Shown: positions 20,227-34,040 of the stretch, piece by piece
Numbering within the stretch: position 1 is the first letter of the stretch
How the letters are laid out: the number at the start of each line of letters is the position of its first letter
Assembly: GCF_000220395.1 (NCBI RefSeq)
Contig: NW_004086420.1
Coordinates: 1 to 64,000 of the forward strand
Reading direction: 5' to 3'
Origin: Ichthyophthirius multifiliis
Lineage: Eukaryota; Ciliophora; Oligohymenophorea; Hymenostomatida
Length of the DNA stretch: 64,000 nt
Position numbers and translations under genes: made by a program
The notes under the pieces: model-generated
Database searches by the model: none
What the model saw: only the letters and a program-made list of their open reading frames with translations
Told to the model about the DNA's origin: nothing

Positions 20227-22688
20227 TCATTTTTTTAATTAAGAAGTAAAAAACTTTTTATAAAAAACAATTTACATAATTTTCTTAAAAATATTATCTT
20301 TGTTCATCCTAATATGATTTTTAATATCTTTCAAAAACTCAATAGTATCATTAAAATCAAGAGTAGCATTATCTTATTATTATTAAAAAATCCTGTTTTC
20401 AATAATAACTTAATGAATATTAAAAAGTTAATTGAAATTTAAAGTTTCCTTTTCACTATTTTAATTTTCAAATAGTTAAATAATGCACATGCCTTTAGTT
20501 ATATTTTAAATTTATTATTAAATTATATCTTCATATATATATGAATGCTATTCAGAATTGAATATTATTTTTTTAACTTCTTCTTATATTTAATTTATTT
20601 TATTATTTAAAAATGGAATATATATGGTTGTTGATTAATTTTTGCCGAATTCTAGTTATTAAAAATTATAGTTATTTGAACATTCTTACAAATTATTATA
20701 AAATTCAAATAATTAATTTTATATATATTAATTGTTTGATTATTTCGAAAATAAATTTTATTGTAAATAAATATTTTCATCTTTTTAAAATAATTCATCG
20801 AAATGATCCCAAATTCCAGACGAAATATTCTATAATACAAAACTGCTATTAATGTAATTTATTGTGAACCATTTAGAATTTTCACATTAATAAATTATTT
20901 TAAATGTAGAAAATTTATTAATCATTAAAGAAGAAATCTATAATTCTATACTACAATATAATTAAGTAAATAATTCAACAGGCATGTAATCAAACCTGTA
21001 AATAAATAAAATTAAATAATAAATGAATTAAATATACTAATATATAAATAAATATATACAAATTATTTACTTATAAATATTATCAAAATGATATAAAATT
21101 TTTGCTTAATAATTCCATAAATGATTCTAACATCTATCATAAAATTATTTAAAATTTTATCCATATGCACTATTAAAATAATTATATTCCATATTTTCAA
21201 TACTTTTTATATCTACAGATTATAAAATAGACATATTTATAATAGAATTTATGTTTTTTAATTCTACCTATTTTGGTTTTTATTATTTAATTATTAGGTC
21301 TTATTTTATTTTGATTCCCTAGTTTATTATATATTTTTAATTATAGAAATCATCTACACATAAAATATTTAATTCATTAGATTAAGATAATATTTAGTTC
21401 AAATCTAATAAACTTTCCTTATAATATTATATTAATAATATTATATTATTATTTTCTTATTCTTATTTTTTTTAGCATATGTTTATTTCATTTTTTTTAT
21501 TAAGATTTTTTAATTAAATATCTAAATATTAATCAATTTCTTCTTAACTTTTAGTCTAAATAGAAAGTTTAATTTAAGAATTTTATTATTCTTACAATTC
21601 TTAAATTTTTTGTTTCCATTTTAAATATGCGTTCTTAATTTTTTATTAATTAATTGAAATAAAATTTTATACTTAAGACACTTAAGTCTTATTTATTTAT
21701 AATGATTCTTATAAACCAACGTTATCAGAAATCGTTTAAGACGGTTCATAAGTATTTTTATTATTTAAATATTAAAATTTAAATAACTTATTATATATTT
21801 TTCTAATTTTATGATAAGGCGTAAATTTTTGCTTTTTTCTTGAATATTTAATAAATTTATTATTAATATTTTAAACTGTTTATTTATAATCATTATTACT
21901 ATTTTTAATTATTGTAATATAGTTATTTTATATGTACATATTTTTGTTAATACTTTAATCTTATTCATAATTTGTTATTGTTTAATTTTAAATTTATTTT
22001 ATAACTTTGTTTTTATTAAATTAGTAAAAGCATTTTTATTGTTATTTATATTTATGTTTAATAATGATTATATTTATTATTATTATTATTTCGGATTTTC
22101 TATTCGTTATGATTATAAAAATTTTTATTCTTAATCATCTAAATTAACTTATTTTTAATATTATTATATTTTTAATTTTATATAGTATTATATTTTGCAT
22201 TTTCATCGGATTGTAAATTTAATTCAAAACTATCATATGTATTAACATTTTTATTAATATTAGTATTAATTTAGTTTTATTAACTTAATTCTATTAATTT
22301 TTTTTTTATATATTAAATATAAATTAATATATATTTAAATATACTAAAAATACATTTATTTGTTTATTTAAATTTATAATAATTATATTTTTAAGTATTT
22401 CTTTATTAAATATCATAAAAAAATAAATAATCATCTTTATTTTTGAATTATATATTGCTTTTTAATAATATCTAAGATATTTCTTTTGAATTTAACTAAA
22501 TTTGTTAACACAAAGAAATTGCTTTTTTTAAATGGTTATAATCAAATTATTTATTCTATATTAGTTATTCAAGTTAAAATTTATCTAAAATGCTAGAAAC
22601 TCTTTTTTTAAAACATTTTTCCTATATAACAATATTTTTTCTTAGATATTTATCATAATTATCATAATTATCATTATTATCATTATTA

Positions 22689-22744
<56 letters not shown>

Positions 22745-23615
22745 TTGCTTTATATTATTTTAATTTGTATCGTTTCTATCATTTTTTTTTTTATTTTCTA
22801 AATTTGCTAGATTAAAAAGCTCTTTAGTTAAATTAATTTACTTATTTTTTCCATTACTTAATTTTCTTAATAAAATATACTTTTATTCATTGATTTGTTT
22901 ATTTAATTCTTCTTCTTCTTCCTATATTTACAAATTATCAATTGCATTTTCTATCACTATGAAAATTTCCCAAATAATCCCTCCAATTAATGCTAAAATA
23001 AATACACTAATGAAATAAAAGCTATTAAAATATACAACTGATAGAAATAAGTTATCAAATTTATAACCATAATCGTATACTATATTACTCCACCCTGCTC
23101 CTAAAGTAACTTATAAAAGTACTAAAAAAGCTCCCAAAAGACTATTAAAATTTGCATAACTGCAATCATTATTATTAAATTTTTCAATTTATTAATATTT
23201 AATGGCACACATAGAATTTCCATATTATGTTTATTTATATTAAACAGGAGGTATCGTAGTAAATAATTCTAAACCAATTACAGAATATATATAAAATACT
23301 ATTACACATATAACAGATAATTTTATTATTATAGGAATACAAATAACTATTTTATAAAACATTTAATGAACTTTATTTACTATATTGAGCCCTTCGAAAA
23401 AAATACTCATAATTTTTACAGTCCGAAAAGCTCGAAATATTCTAAATATTTTCTATATTTTTGCTATTTTAATAAATCGACTAGCGGAAAAAGATTTAAA
23501 TATTGGATTTTATAATACTGAATAAAAAGATACTTCATATGCAATCTTTTTATTAGATAAATATATATGTATAAATAAATAATTTTATTATTATTATTAA
23601 TTTTAATATATATAT

Positions 23616-23666
<51 letters not shown>

Positions 23667-25599
23667 TTATTTATATAATTAATTCTATTTGATTTTTTTA
23701 CTTATGATACAATTAGAAAAAAATCAAAAACATTCCAGGAATCTTAGAAATATCCTTCTATACCAAAAGCTATAATTTTAAGTATACATTCTATAGAAAA
23801 AATAAATAAAAAAGCATTATCTGTATTATCTAATATTGCTAAACTTTCCTCGTCATAAATAAAAATTTAGGCGATGATTACTGAACAGCTAATAACTGTA
23901 AAAAATATGACAGTAAATTCAAAGTATTTACTTTATATTATTTTATTTAAATTCAATTTAGTGTTAACATATTCACGGAAATTAACCCATTTTCTCCAAG
24001 GCTTTATTTTATCTAAACGAAAATGTCTATTTTATTCCGTTAAATCGATTATATTGAAAAACTAATCGATAGTTATTCTTTAGTTCTATTAATCGTCTAT
24101 AAAATTAAATAGATCTTAAGAAGTTTTTAAAGCCTCCTCTTCTAAGTCGACTTGAGAATATACGTAAGTGAAAAATTATATAAATTTTTTTTTTTGTATA
24201 AATTATTCATTATCTTTTTGGTTTATTAAACATTAAAAACAATTGAATAAAGCAGTTCTTCTTTTTATTCTATCGGCTTTTTAATTAAATAAATATAAAT
24301 AAAAAAATATAAAAATTATTTTTAAACCTAAAAATAAATTCTAACGATGTTTTCGAAAACCTTCATATACAACAGCTACAGGAATAGGTAAAAAAAGCAA
24401 TAGAAAAATTACTTTTTTAAATTTTATAAGGAAATAAATATTAATGTAGTTGTTGTTTTTTTTTACAAATAAAAGGTATAAAATATAGTAAATAATATTA
24501 AGAAATATCAATTATATTTAACATTATATCTGGCCAAAAATCAAAAGTAGTAACAATATATAAATTATTAAGAACAATCCAAATATTTTAGAAATCAGGA
24601 TCAAAATCTTATTTTAAAAAATAAAAAATTATATGTATGTATATATATAATTATATTTATATATATATATTATATATATTTATATATATATTTATATTTA
24701 TTTTCATTTATTTTTCTTTTTATTTGTTTCTTTATATATTTTTTTTTAAAAAAAAATTTACCTATTATATTATGCCCTAAATAAGCCCATAATATTATAA
24801 CAATGAAATAAAAAATAAAAATAACTAATAAATTAACTGCTGAATTAACAATTCCTTAAAAACTCCTCCTTATACTTTTCGAGTATATAATAATTTAAAG
24901 TGGTCTTATAACTCTTCCAAATCGTATTGTATTATCAGGAAAACTTACTGCATAATATATTACATCCGCTAATATAATTAAGAAAAACATAATTCTAAAA
25001 AAAGTCTTTTTTTTAAAAATAATTCTTAATATTCCTTTTTTATTACTCGCCTCTGATTTTCTTTAAATAATTTCCATTAAAAAATCGAATGCTTATAGTG
25101 TTATAATAAAACTCTCTATACCTAACATAATATAAAAATTTTTTTCGTCTAAGTTTTTGTCAAGTCTATTTGTTGGTTCAAAAAAACTTATTAATATATA
25201 AATCCAACTTAAAAATAATAAAAAATCGTTCCACATTTAGGAATTCTATAATTTATATATAAATAAATCAAATTTTTTATTAGTATCTTGCTCATCTAGA
25301 TCATATCGCACAGTCCTATATAAAACTCCATCTTTAAAATGTCTATATGCCTTTTCTTGTAATTTATCGCCGCCTAGTTTTTTAGTTAGACTTATTAATT
25401 TTTTTAATTCTAGTTGTTTGCTTTTTCCTTCATATTTCGTTTTTTCATGTTGATTAAAAATTTAGGGATTCTTTTCAGTTGATTTCTAAGAGGGTTATGA
25501 TAAGTTGAACAATTTTATTTTGGAATTTTTTTCAGGAGATATACGGTTTTATGTAGTTACATTATTTATTTAATATTAGCACTATTTTAGTGTTTTCAT
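20227..25599 (-). CDS. two-pore-type cation channel with long cytoplasmic tail
   Basis: Two six-helix ion-transport domains, the layout of two-pore channels (TPC) of vacuoles and endolysosomes. Domain I has a segment like the TPC first helix (SWIYILISFFEP), a pore with TTFDFWPDIM and an S6 ending LPIPVAVVYEGFRKH. Domain II has a basic S4 (RFIKIAKIQKIFRIFRAFR), a pore LLQVTLGAGWSNIVY and an S6 continuing into an acidic helix. Clear introns: 24608-24761, 24412-24466, 24277-24327, 23546-23701 and 20996-21070. The N-terminus to the second pore is in one consistent frame from the start at 25597-25599. After domain II comes an Asn/Asp repeat (about 22649-22743) and roughly 650 further residues with no domain I know. 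Between about 22000 and 22330 the frame changes; an extra intron or lost bases could explain it. Ends at TGA 20227. Ion selectivity (Ca2+ or Na+) cannot be told. Confidence 0.8.
22649..22743 (-). repeat. interrupted (ATC/ATT)n coding Asn/Asp run
   Basis: On the minus strand it encodes a run of Asn broken by Asp and Tyr in the tail of the TPC-like channel. The GAT interruptions grade into pure AAT at one end, typical of slippage. Confidence 0.85.
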
Positions 25600-26474
25600 A
25601 TTTTATTTTATTGTTTTAATTTAATTTTTATTTTTTTATTTTTTATTGAGTAATTATTGTTTTTGTTTGTTTATTGGATTGTAATAATAAATTATATAAA
25701 TGAAATTTAAATATATAATTATATTTTTAAATTATATTTCTAAATGTTATGTTATATTATTATTAGTTTTTTAAAAATATAAGTTTAGTTTATATATTTT
25801 AAATAATTAACAAAAAAAATAAACTTTATCGAAACTTTAAATGAGATTGATTTAATTATAAATTAAATAAGTATTTTTTTAAATTACATACGTTTTATTT
25901 TAATATTTATTTATTTATTCTTTTAATTAATTATACTTTTTTATTATTATTTTCTTAAATAAATATTGTTCATTTCATTTTTATTTAATTATAATAACTA
26001 AATTTTAAGTTTTAAATATTAAATATAAAAAATTTAAATTGATTTTTGTTATTTTAAATAATTTATTAGTTATATTTTTTAAATTATTTCAAACAAATAT
26101 TGAATTTATTAAATATTAATTTATGATTTCGTTAAATTCAATTTTTTTTTTAAAGAAAGATAACATTCTAAATATTATATGGAATTATATTTAAGTATAT
26201 AATATTTATATTTATTGAAAATTAAATTAACATATTTTTTTTTATATATATATAGATAATTGTAATATATTAATTAAAAAAAAATATAATTAAAATTATT
26301 ATTTAATAGAATTTATAATAATATAAAACAATATTTTTTTTTAACTTTTGTTTAAAATAAACTATATATTAATTATTAAAAATGATATATCTATATTAAA
26401 AAAAAATTATTTAATAAAAAAATATATAATTTATTTTATTTTAAATAATTTTTTTTAAAATAAATAAATAATTA
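25600..26474. other. divergent promoter region, TPC-like / WDR7-like
   Basis: About 0.9 kb of A/T between two diverging genes. No open frame with family similarity and no recognisable element; it should contain both transcription starts. Confidence 0.5.
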
Positions 26475-29400
26475 ATGCCATAACTTTTCTTATCAATTTT
26501 TTTTAATAAATAGTTCATAAATTCATAAAAAATAGAATGTTTTCTTTCAGTACCAAACTAAAATAAACTTATTACAGGAGGTTAAAACAGTGACATTATA
26601 ATATGGAAAATAACTAAAGAATATCAATATCCTTTATTATATATAAATCCATCGTTTACAAACACAATAGGAAAAACTACATGCTTACAAATAATAAAAA
26701 ATTCATTATAAGAACAATTATACGTAAAAAAAAAAAAAAAAATTAAATAAAATAAAATAAAATAAAAAATTATATTTAGAATAATTAATGTATATTAAGT
26801 TTCCATGAAGATAATATTTTACGAATATATGATATAGAAGATGGAAGATGCTTAAATGCATCAAAAAAAGATATTTGTAAATAAATAAAAAAAGTAAATA
26901 TATGCTAAAGTTTAACAGAAAATAATAATAGATTTTTCATCTGCGCAAATAGTTAAAATATAGAAAAAAAAAAAAAAAATATATATATATATTAAATTTA
27001 TAATTTTTTTTTTAAAAAAAAAGGTGAATAACAATGGATAGAAATAATAGATATATGGACTCTTTAAAATATATGTTAAATAAAATTAAATGAGAAAAGC
27101 AAAAATATATAATCTTTATAAATTATGTATTCAAAATAATTATTGTATATAATAGATGATAAAGTAAATAAAAAAAATATATATATATAAATTTGTATAT
27201 TTACATATTTCTTATTATAAAAAATAGAATATCCTTTATTGTTATGATATTTCTGATTTTTTTAATAATAGTTTTGATTTATATTATAATTTTATTTTGT
27301 TAGAAAAATTATAAAAAAATTAAATTTAAAATCTATAATGTAGATTTATTAATAAAATTTTAATTAACAACATTCATATCAATAACGAAAATTTACTATA
27401 ATTTATTATAAGTGAGAATATGGTATATTTTTTATATTAGACAAAATTGATTTGCTAAGATTATTATGAATTCTAAAACATTTTTAACTAAAAAATACTT
27501 TAAATTTAAAATAATAATAATTCTTCTTAATAATCAGAAAAAAAGGATTTAATTTTAGAAAAAAAATAATTTTCAAAGCCTATATAATAAGTTGATTTAA
27601 TTAATAAATCATAACGATTTTCAAGCAGAGTTTAATAAATACCATAGTATTCATAGAGTAAAATAATAAATGAGGTTATAAAAAAGTCTGAAACATATGA
27701 AAAAGTAGAATTTATGAAATAAATAATAATTGAGGATAATGAAGTTTTTAAAAAAATGGATTTGTTTTTTTAGAAAAGTAATATTTTTTACTACTATATA
27801 TGGAAAACGGAAATATAAAAATTTTTAACATTTAAGACGTTTAAGAGCTTTTTTATTTAAACTTAAAAATTTTTTAAAATGATTTAATGTTTTTATTTTA
27901 GTCTTTTTCTTATTTTAAAGAGTAAAATAGCTTTTAAGGAATTCTTAATTTTTAAATGGTTTAAATAATGAATAATAATTAAAATTAATAAAATGAGTTT
28001 TTTTTTGATTAGTAAAATGGTTATTTATATGAATATGATAAACTTAATAATAAATTAGGACTTTATTTTTTATATGAGCATATTTAAAATATTAAACACG
28101 AAGTAAGATAAATTAAAGGCTTTCGTATAAATTTAGAGGAAAATGATTAAATTTTAAATGAAAATAAAATTAATTAAGAAAATATAGATAAAAATTAAGG
28201 AAATTTAAATGAAAAATAAGGAAATTTAATTGAAAATAGTATTTAATATAATAATGTTAGTATTATTTTTAATGAAAGAAGTATATAAGATAATATATAT
28301 AATAAAAGGGTAACTTAAAGAACATTTATTAATAAATAAAGTTTATTTTTATGTTTAAAATAATAAAAAATAAAATTTTATGAATCCATAATTATTTGAA
28401 GCATAATTTTTTGAAAGATTTGGAGGTTTTTTACAAGAAATATTAGAAAATGAATAAATTTGTGTATAAAGTTTATCTTTTTTAGATTTTTAAATGGATC
28501 CTTTTATGTTTTTTGGGACTTATAGTGGTAAAATAATAGGTTTTTCGATTATTTATAATGAAAATATGGATTTTTTTGAAATTTGGTAAGGTTTTTTAGG
28601 AAAGTTTTTAATTGAAAAAAAGGAAATTGTTTTTTTGAGGTTTTTTAGAGGATTTTTAATTGCTTAAAATTCAAGTTTTTATTTAAAAATATATAAATTG
28701 GACTAAAAATTGCTTTAAGAAAAAACAAAAAATAAATTGAAAATTTTCGATTTTGAAAAAAATTTGATTTTAGAAATTTTGTTGAAAAATAAAATTAAAA
28801 ATTTATAAAAAATTAAAATTTTCCCAAAAATTTTAAAAGAAAAAAATTCTTTTTATTAAATTGTTAAAGATTCTAAGTATTTTTTAAAAAATTTATTTTG
28901 TATTATTTTGGAAAATAATAATGTTTTGATATATAATAAGTTATAAAATTAGATAATATTTAATATAAATGATATAAATGAGGATATTTAAGCTATATTT
29001 GTAAATCCATTGAGTGATTTTTTATATGTTTTTGACTAAAAAGATAACGTATATATATGGTCTTTTGGTAATTTGAGATTCGAAAGGATTACTAAAGTTA
29101 AATAAATACAAAGTTTACTAGAAACAGAAGATATAGAGGTATAAGAAGAAGAAAAAGAAGATGAAACATGTGATTTTGGGAAGAAGTTTTTGAATAGTTT
29201 TTGCGAAAAATACAGTGTGGAGATAAATGGGGGTATTTTAAAGAATTTCAATAAAGGATTTTGTTAATAATTTAATGAAAATTCAGGTGCGTGCATTTTA
29301 AGAAATAATTAAATGGAAATTCTTTATTTTGATTGTAAGAAACATAATTAAAATATAATAAATTTTTTTGAAAAAACTATTAATAATAATGATTATGTAT

Positions 29401-31259
29401 TTATATAATTTTTTATCATTTTAAATATATTTTTAGATTTTTTAATATTTATGCTTTGTTTTTCCTTGGAATATAGATAAATATTTAGATAATAAAATAT
29501 CTAAAATATGCTAATATAAGAAACCAGTTTTAAATTATTTTTTAGGCAATTAAGGATATGGGTAATCTTTTTCATTAGGGTTAGTTGATGATTTAAATTA
29601 TGGAGTGTCTAGTTATTAATCTACAGTGTATGCTTTAAGTATTATTTTTAATTTAGAGTATATAAGTTTAATTAAAAATAAATTAGTATATTCTTTGATT
29701 TTATATAAATATATTTAATATATTTTTTTATATAAAATATATACTTTATATAATATAATTTTGTTTATTTTTTTTTAATAAATTTTTAATAATAATAGTT
29801 TATTAATAATATATTAACGGAAATTTGTAATTTATTTACATTAAACTAATTTAAGTTTAAAGGAAAACTAGTTGATTTGTGTATATAAACAATCTCTGGA
29901 TTTATTTTAAGCGAATAAATATAAATAAAAGAAGCTGCGAGTAAATTATTAACTAATCTTTTGAAAAATAATAAAGTAATAAACATATATATTTATATAA
30001 ATATTTAATAAATAAAAAAAGACAGTATAATAATATTAATTATTAATAAAGAATTACGGAAATTTATTAAATTTATATAATTAACAATAAATAATAGACT
30101 AATAATTATTTTTAATATATGCATATTTATTAATTTATAATAAATAACCTTAAATTCCAAAATTAATTGATGAAAGTCAATTTATTAAAATAATTATAAA
30201 TAATATTAATTTAAATAACCTTGAAAAAAATATTGATTAAGTTTATTGTTGTTTAGAAATTCTATAAATAGGAATGAATATATGGAAAAATTAAATAACA
30301 GATATTAATTAATTAATTATTAATTTAATGTTAATATATTTCAATTTTAATGTCGAAAATGAATAACTTTAATTTAAATTTACAAAATAATAATCTTAAA
30401 ACTAAAAAAAAAAAAATATTTTAATTAATGAATGTTAAATATCAAATAAATAAACTAAAAAAACAATGAAAAAAGTTTGTATAAAGTAAATATAATAATA
30501 TATATATATATATTCAACAATAAAAAATAATAATAATATATATATATATATATATATATATTTATTATTTATATATATATTAGATCTATTATTCATTTAG
30601 TTGATATTTAATTTTAGAAATAATTTTCTCTTTTAATATAGGAAGAAATAAATAAATTAGATAGACATCCTTTATATATAAGTTCTTTAATAGATATTAT
30701 AGATAAATTATTTAAATTTAACCACAAAAAAATGCAAGAAAATTTAATTTATTACATTGAAATTTTACTAAAATAAATTGATCCTAATAATTAATCTTTT
30801 AGAAAAATTTGTTATTTTTAAGTTGCAAATACATTAAATAGAATCAGCAAACTATATACAAGCGTTTCAGTTCATTTAAATTCTTAAAAAATAGCTGTTT
30901 GTTCACCTTAAAATAATATTATTATTTACGATTTGAGAACATCTTAAAAATGGAGAGTTTTGGAAGGGCATGAAAAGTAAATTATGAGTATTAATTTTGA
31001 TAATTATGGCAAAAATTTGGCTTCTTTTAGTATTGAAGATTCTAGTTTGAAAATCTGGAAAGTGGGCTCGATTAACTTTTTTGGGTCTAGTTAGAATATG
31101 AATTGCAAATGTACAAAAACTATAAACGTTAATAAGAAAATTAGCGAATTATTATTGTAGAGTAATTTTTAAATATCGATTTTATGGGATTGTAATGATA
31201 GTAAAGTTTAATTGAAGTTTGGTAATGAAGGAAATATTATTTATAATATTTTTGAATGA
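26475..31259 (+). CDS. WDR7 / rabconnectin-3 beta-like WD-repeat protein
   Basis: WD40 protein resembling WDR7, the partner of DMXL/Rav1-type proteins that assemble and regulate the V-ATPase on endosomes and synaptic vesicles. N-terminal propeller blades are visible (LITGGQNSDIIIWKI; LRIYDIEDGRCL, typical of WDR7), then a mid-region with FPWNIDKYLDNK and GVSSYQSTVYALSII, an alpha-helical stretch with IQIKEAASKLLTNLL, and a C-terminal propeller with KWRVLEGHEK, NLASFSIEDSSLKIWKVGS. Introns: 26724-26779, 26952-27023, 27164-27227, probably 28341-28401, 29397-29436, 29686-29798, 29976-30051 and about 30486-30641. The T7 run at 27764-27770 lacks one base; A-rich linkers near 30400 are also uncertain. 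Starts at ATG 26475, TGA at 31257. Length is compact compared with the animal protein. The assignment rests on the order of blades and the C-terminal blade pattern. Confidence 0.78.
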
Positions 31260-31581
31260 TTTTTATTGTTTTTTTTTTATTATAAAAATTTTAGATATTA
31301 ATTTTTCATTTTATATATAAAATAAATCTCATAATTATTAAAGGTTCAAATATAAAATTTTTAACTAAAAAATTTAATAATTTATAAAAATATAAGGAAA
31401 TGAAATAATTAAATATTAATTAATTTTATATTTAATTATTTTAAATAAAATATTTATTTCAAATAATATATATTTAATGAAATATATTAAAAAAAATTCA
31501 TTATTTTATAAATATATATTTTTAATTATAATATAAAAATGCTATAATAAAATAATTAATATAATAGAAATAATAATAATA

Positions 31582-31618
<37 letters not shown>

Positions 31619-31830
31619 TATAAATAATAAAATATGCATTTTTAATAAATAATAATAATAAAATTAATATAAAAAAGTATTGTTTATAAGTTTTTTTTTT
31701 TTTTACAAAATATAAATAAAAATGAATTCACTTTGATATTTTTTTAAATAAAGATGTTTAATAATATTATTATTATTAAAATAAATAATTAAATTAAATA
31801 ATAATGAAATAATAAAAAAAAAATATCTTT
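31260..31830. other. intergenic A/T spacer with (TA)n
   Basis: Convergent gap after the WDR7-like gene. It contains a (TA)n tract at about 31588-31612 and no gene-like frame. It really extends to about 32150 if PEX11 ends where its conserved part ends. Confidence 0.5.
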
Positions 31831-33069
31831 TCAAATATAACCTACTTTTATTTATTTTTATTTTATTTTTTATAAAACATACAATTAAATATAAATACGA
31901 ATGCAAAAAAATAATAAAAGACCTTTTTTTTGTTTTGTATTTTATTAAAATTTTAAGAAAAAATTTTTTTTTATGGAGAAATAATAAAAAATATATAAAA
32001 AAGTTATATATAAAATAATGCAATATTTATATTAATTAATTTAATTTTTTTATTATTTTAAAATTTATAAAAATAAAAATCTTTTTTTTTTATCTCTTTC
32101 AATTTTATTTTTTTAAATATTATTCTTATTACTATTACTATTGTTATGAAATTTACATTTTATTCTTACTATAAAATTAATAAAAAGCAATAAAACTAGA
32201 AGAAAGTCCTCCAAATGCTACTAAACCTCTATTAAATCTTGTATGAAGAATATATTCTGGTAGATTATTTCTTTATAAACAAACAATAATATCTCCTAAA
32301 ATCCTAGCAATATTCAATGAGTAATTTTTCCTTTCATCAGTAATATAAATTACAATTTGACAAAATTCCTTTGGAGTCATATTATTAAGCATTAAAGTTT
32401 TTAATTCTGATTCTTTTTTAAATGATTATTTAAGTTTTATTATATAATAAGCTAAAGCTGAAATCAGACCTATAAACCATAAAGAATAACCATACTTTTT
32501 AATCTCCCTATAATTGAGTTTGAGGAAGTTTATTTTGGATAAAATTGCAACATTATCAACTATATAGAAAAGAAAATAAAATATATTTGTAATTAATAAG
32601 CATGATTATTATATTCTGTTTTATTTTTTTAAATTTCTTAATAAATCTTCTATATTAGGGATACAATTTATTCCTTTAATTAGTCTTATTAATCTTCTGG
32701 AGTCATATATTGTTTCTATTTTTATATTATTAAATGGTATTTTTAGTTTTTTATTTCTTTTTAAAAATAAATATATATTATTTTTATTTATAAAATACAA
32801 TATATTTAAAAATTATGATTGTATTGAGATTAGTTATCATATTTGTACCAAGATTTAGCAAGATAAAAATATTATAAGACTTTTAATAATCTATCTCTGA
32901 ATTCTATATTATTAATAAAAGTTTATTTTGTGAATATTGTTTATTTTTTTATTTAAATATTATTATTTTAAATTTAGGTTTTTTTTTTATATTTAAAAGA
33001 AAAATGTGATTTACCAGTGCTATTTAAACAATCAACTAAATTTTTAAATTTACTTGAAAAATCTTACAT
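31831..33069 (-). CDS. peroxisomal membrane protein PEX11 family
   Basis: PEX11 proteins sit in the peroxisomal membrane and drive its elongation and division. After splicing the first intron (32904-33014) the N-terminus reads MQDFSSKFKNLVDCL followed by STEFRDRLLKVLQYF, the family's signature amphipathic helix block. Further on are SRRLIRLIKG, VDNVAILSKI and the C-terminal GGLSSSFIAFYQ membrane segment. A second intron lies at 32757-32798, and the A5 run at 32808-32812 seems one base short. Start ATG at 33067-33069. The conserved protein ends at about 32170, directly followed by in-frame TAA/TAG codons and A/T-rich sequence; the first in-frame TGA is only at 31831, so the last 110 or so codons are doubtful. 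About 240 residues to the conserved end, the usual size. Confidence 0.82.
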
Positions 33070-33315
33070 TTATTTTTTATTTTTAATAATTTAAAGTATA
33101 GTATTAATTAAAGATTTTTTTTTATTTCCATAAAAAATGTTTAATTTAAAATATAAAAATAATATATATATATAAATTATTATTATCTATTTAGTAAATA
33201 AATTATTATTATCTATTTATTTAATATATTTTTTTTTATAAATAATTTCTTTTAAAATAAACACATAAAAAATATATAATTTAACAATCTATTTTTTAAA
33301 AATAATAAACTCAAA

Positions 33316-34001
33316 TCACATCTATTATCTATCTTTCTAATCTTTATAACATTTTTGTAAAAAAAGATAGATTAAAAGTTATTTACATAGTATCAGATTA
33401 AAAAGAAATACTTAAATAAATATAATTATAAATAAATAAAAAAATAAATATTAATTATACTTAGTTTTATTCAAAGATAATCTTTTTAACTCTTAATAAT
33501 TTACTGCAGGTATATATATTTTATGTAATAAAATTCTTGTAGGATATACTTAAGGAATATATTTAGCAAGATAATCTAGAAAACTTTCTTTTGCATAAAC
33601 AATTTATATTTCAAAACCTCCAGTATTATTACAAAATATATATAATTTTATAGATTATTCACTTTTTATTTTATTTATTTTTAATAAAAAAAATAATATA
33701 GTTTTATATTTTACATTTCATTAATACTCATTCCTTTAAATAAAATAGAAACTAAAATTTTTTCTTTAAGTAATTTCTATGTAGTATAATAAGCAAAAGC
33801 ATCTGGTTTTTTAGGAATATATTATAAATTTTTTTATGATTATGAATTAGTTTTTTCAACTTCATTATTTTATTATTCAGTATTTAGGAATTTTTGCACA
33901 ATAGAAATTTCTTTTTGTTTTTCATTTAAAAGATTCTTTTTTAGTTATTCAAAAGTTTATGTTTTTTAATCTAATCTGTTTTTTTTAATTGAATAATTAT
34001 T

Positions 34002-34040
<39 letters not shown>

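Noticed and set aside
22649-22743. CRISPR-like regular repeat
   Set aside because: The units are 3-6 bases of a coding Asn/Asp microsatellite without spacers.
31703-32023. 106-codon minus-strand ORF without TAA/TAG
   Set aside because: Hydrophobic Phe/Ile/Lys sequence from A/T-rich DNA in a frame different from PEX11; no family pattern, and it lies downstream of the PEX11 conserved end.
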